A DNA stretch of 64,000 bases, taken from contig CM049311.1 of assembly GCA_026874595.1 (NCBI GenBank), positions 8,779,676 to 8,843,675 on the forward strand. The letters are read 5' to 3'. Positions 60,496 to 64,000 of the stretch are shown here, one piece after another (positions within the stretch are counted from its first letter, which is position 1; every line of letters starts with the position of its first letter). Under the pieces are notes generated by a model. It did not search any database and was not told the DNA's origin. It worked only from the letters and a program-made list of their open reading frames with translations. The stretch comes from Sipunculus nudus (Eukaryota; Annelida; Sipuncula; Golfingiida; Sipunculidae). The translations under genes were made by a program, and so were the position numbers.

Positions 60496-63046
60496 AACAG
60501 TTTAAAAAAAGGCACAAAATCTGCTGGCTGGTATTCCTTAGGAAAGAATGAAAGATCTGGCCCACTGTTGTTTCTGGCACTTTGACAGTATGAAAGATGT
60601 AGCCATACCTTGTTTCTGACGTTTTCTTCCACACTTATTTCACATATCCAAAACCAAATCCTTCAAAATGCTCATTCAAAGCTGGTGACTAAACTTTTTC
60701 CTTCCTTTCATTTTCCTGCATAGTCCTAATTAAAATGCCACAAGTGAATTATTTTCTTCCCAGTTATGGCAAATGATCCTTATTTATCCTCACCTGGTTA
60801 ACCCGTCATACCCTGCTTATTAATATTTATAAACAATCACCAGCATGGACAGAGAGCATATTCAGTTCACTGGTTAATTTATCTTCCAGCCTTTATCAGT
60901 TTACAATGAGGAAATCGTTTTTCCATCTAAATTCGGTCTGGTTGGTTCCTTTTTTCCCCCTATACACCTTATCTCCGTGAAACGGTAGGCACAAATGAGC
61001 CATCATCGAGTTGTGCCACGAGAGGAAAACCCTCCCTGTGATTTGTCAGTAACTTGAAGTAACAGGTTCCTCAGGAAGGCTAACATTGATCGCAGTCCAA
61101 CACCTATCAGGCAGTCAATACAGTATGCTGTGGCTGGGGCCTATCATAGTGCACAGAAGTGCAAGAGCTCCAGTCCATGAGGAATTTCGAGCAACGCAGT
61201 GGTGTCTGGCTTCTTCTCGCTGAAATAACAAACAGCACTCTCTTCTGCTGTTAATCCATTACTATCTAAAGTTGAGCTGCATTTACCAATAATACAGTCT
61301 GTTGTATGTAACCAGTAGACAAATATTCGAGTATGCTTTTGTTACACTTGGCTTATTATAATTTGATGAATATTCATAAGCTGGTTCCTGTTATCAAGTT
61401 CTCAAAGCAGGAACATGGAGTCTTGCAAAGTCAGTTTCTTACACGAAATGACTGAAGATATGTGTCAATAAACTGCCTTCTTCCCTTGTCATCAAGTGAT
61501 GACAATACTTATACTCAAGTACCACTTGTTTTTTTGTGCCCAGAATGCTTGGTGTTATGACAACCTTCATTTTGTTTTCTCTTTTGTTTGTGGATGAAGT
61601 ATGTGTTACATAAGCCACTCCTTCTTCTAGTTGCACTGGTAAAGATGTGAGCTCATTCAAACTAGCACATTGTTTCTGATATAATGTACATGTTCAAGCT
61701 TGACCTAGCAGTATTGGGAATCAGCTCTCCTGAGGATAGTTAGTTGAACCTGTCATTACGTAGGTAGCTCCCATGTCAGTGTGTTTTTTTTCCCTCTGGG
61801 CTATGGTCCAGCTGATTTGGTGTATGGCTTGACAATTAATCCTGTCAAAGGTTGTTTCCTTGTGAAGCCCTTGTTACTGTGGTTGCTGATCTCTGGGAAC
61901 AGGATAATGATAGAGACCTCAAAAACCCTGATTATGTGGGCTGCTTTTGATGGGATTGAAGCCATTGAGGAGTGAAAAGATGAAAGAAATTTAGGAAAAA
62001 AGAATCTTTTTGTGTTGTGAGGTTCACCAGCAGGTTATCCTTTTTAATATAGAAGCTCTTTGAAATGACCCGGTGTTAGGCTTATGGCAGCTTTTCATTA
62101 ATGATATCCATTTTGTTATTAGCTTAAACATACACCAGGTTTCTGTACTTTGGAAAAAGCTTGATCCCTGAGACAAAATCCCCAAAGGACCTACTTAGTC
62201 AAAAGTCACCCAGAGTAAAGATATGCATTTTTCAGTTCATTTAAACTTTTTGGAGAAAACTGTTTTAAACAACTAAATACTTCTCATGTTTTCAAGTATG
62301 GAGCTTTTCTTTTTTGCAAAAGAGTCGAGACTATCTTTTAATTATGCTCTATTTTATAGTGCAATCTCCTTTAAATGGCTTACTTTTGATGTTAACAGTC
62401 GAGAGTTTAATGTTTTATATGTACATTAGGAGTGAGAATATAACTCTTGATAAGACATGGTACAGTTTTCTCTGTTTTAAAAGAAACTTTATGGCTTTGC
62501 TAGAAATTAAAAAAAAATAACTTTCAACTGCAACTTTATACATGTGATAAGAAATCATAGTAATAACAGTAGTCATCCAATAGTTATCATCACCATCAAT
62601 GATATAAGACAAATAATCAGAAATGTTTGTTAAAAATAGAACAAGTTATTTATGTTATGTGACTTGTCAGTGGAGACTTTTCTTGTATTTTTCTCTCTTT
62701 CTGTCAGGGCTATGTCAGGAATTTCTAATCATTTTGCATAATTTATGATGTATTCCTTTAATTATTAAAAATAACTTCTCAGAAATCTCCTCCAAGAAAG
62801 AGTACAATTATTCCAAACATTCTTTTCATATACACCTATGCTCAAGGCAATCATTGTTATATCAGGATGAAGTGTTTAATATGTCCTAGCTGATAACTAA
62901 CAATACTGATTGGTTTAAGCCAAAAATATTTTACAGTCGCCCACAGAGTGTAATAAATAGCAGAATCATGATAAATTAAACATCTAAATACTAAATTAAA
63001 GCTATTCTGGTGTTCTTTGATTTCAAGGTTTAAAATAAAAATGATT
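60496..63046. other. Upstream flank of the GPCR; no second gene seen
   Basis: Would hold the GPCR promoter and any 5' non-coding exon. 60780-61250 is non-repetitive and less AT-rich. The rest is AT-rich with short, unconvincing open frames. Confidence 0.35.
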
Positions 63047-63763
63047 TTATTGTCCCCCGCTCCTCGGATGTGGGGGAAATTGATTTGGGTTTGTCTCTCA
63101 GTCCATCATTCAGGTTTTTTCGTTTCAATGCGATAACTTTCCTAAATATTATCTGATTTCATTCAAATTTGGGTCAGTGACTGCTTTCATGCATACCTTG
63201 GTTGGGATTGGTTTTGGAGTGTCTAGCATCTATCTGTCTGTCAGTTTGTCACTTTGTCTGTCACTTTGTCTGTCAGATTTTCATTTCCATGTGATTACTT
63301 TCCTAAATAATATCTGATTTCATTCAAATTTTGTTCAGTGATTGCTCTCATGCTTACCTTGGTTCTGATTGGTTTTGGAATGTCTGGCACTTTGTCTGTC
63401 AGTCTGTCATGTTTTCGATTCCATGGGATAACTTTCCTAAATATTATCCCATTTCATTTAAGTTTGGGTCAGTGATTACTCTCAAGCTTACCTTAGTTGG
63501 GATTGGTTTTGGAGTGTCTGGCTTCTGTCTGTCACTCTGCCTGTCAGTCCATCAGGTTTTCTTTTCCGTGGGATAACTTTCCTAAATATTATCCCATTTC
63601 ATTCAAATTTTCATTAGTGATTGCTCTCATGCTTACCTTGGTTGGGATTGGCTTTGGAGTGTCTAACTTCTGTCTGTCTGTCACTCTGTCTGTCTGTCAG
63701 GTATTAAGCATGAAAAACAACAGCCCAAAGTGGGGGACATTAATTCCATGAATTTGCCTGTTG
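63047..63763 (+). mobile_element. H4: small element with TTATTGTCCCCC ends and 4 modules
   Basis: TTATTGTCCCCC (63047-63058) and GGGGGACATTAA (63732-63743) are inverted repeats, 11 of 12 matching. A left hairpin (TCCCCC...GGGGGA) follows directly. The right inverted repeat is followed by AATTC-CAT-GAATT (63742-63754) and GCCTGTT. Modules marked by CCTAAAT at 63141, 63302, 63436 and 63581 (161, 134, 145) differ mainly in the length of CTGT tracts. Same overall plan as H1 and H2; no coding capacity. Confidence 0.65.
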
Positions 63764-64000
63764 TTGCTTCTTTAGGTTTTAAGTTTTCCCCACATTTATG
63801 TATTTGTTACATTGGTTGTTTCAAATGAGGATTTCCTCAAATCAAAAAGATTGATGTTGCTTGGCATTTAGAGGAATACCATATATACTTTTTATTTTCT
63901 CTTGATATGGTGTAGGATTTGGATCTCAGATACATTATAATTTGGTTTAGATCTAGAGAAAAACTTTAGTCTTAATCCAGAACAAGATGTATTATATTTT
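63764..64000. other. Window end, nothing recognised
   Basis: AT-rich unique DNA. Confidence 0.3.

Noticed and set aside
60425-60634. 70 extra N-terminal codons for the GPCR
   Set aside because: No ATG in this part; the apparent first codon is GTG after TAA, and a better start with three glycosylation sequons follows at 60424.

Overview
This is a eukaryotic, AT-rich, gene-poor window. The repeat style and the one gene point to a mollusc, most likely a bivalve. That assignment is inferred from two things: many short non-autonomous elements with internal tandem modules and CCGT-type microsatellites near the left end, and an intronless-looking peptide-type GPCR of the lophotrochozoan FMRFamide-receptor-like kind. 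I found no bacterial-style gene packing, no rRNA or tRNA genes, and no intact transposase or reverse transcriptase.

Only one protein-coding gene can be supported: a rhodopsin-class GPCR on the minus strand (59246-60424, 392 aa). The other open frames are short and lie in unique AT-rich DNA or inside repeats.

Layout. 1-620: 278-bp tandem repeat. 863-2981: the right end of one Helentron-like element (family H1), with a complete second element (H2, six 339-bp modules) starting at the next base. 2982-7080: unique DNA. 7119-7540: 42-bp minisatellite in which every unit carries a palindromic nuclear-receptor (estrogen-response-element type) site. 9632-12903 and 15928-17666: H1 elements. 20173-20967: pogo-like element. 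23422-25793: two more H1 elements. 26397-27030: hAT-like element. 30940-31475, 33245-33775 and about 37020-37620: hairpin-ended family H5. 34134-34905: H1-type modules. 37713-40759: non-autonomous Helitron with a 290-bp higher-order array (H3). 43054-43285: 33-bp minisatellite. 45690-46165: 126-bp tandem repeat. 53566-55128: hAT-like element with a perfect 8-bp target duplication. 57441-57735: 43-bp minisatellite. 59246-60424: the GPCR. 63047-63763: fourth small element (H4). Stretches between these are AT-rich and show no gene.

Two themes link the elements. First, H1 and H2 share one asymmetric end design: the left inverted repeat is terminal, while its right partner lies exactly 23 nt inside the right end and is followed by a short palindrome and CTTGTT. 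Second, perfect nuclear-receptor half-site arrangements (AGGTCA as IR3, IR0 and DR1) recur in modules of several families: 11 perfect IR3, one perfect IR0 and 16 perfect DR1 sites located by eye. Whether these are bound is unknown; copies within a family are not independent events.
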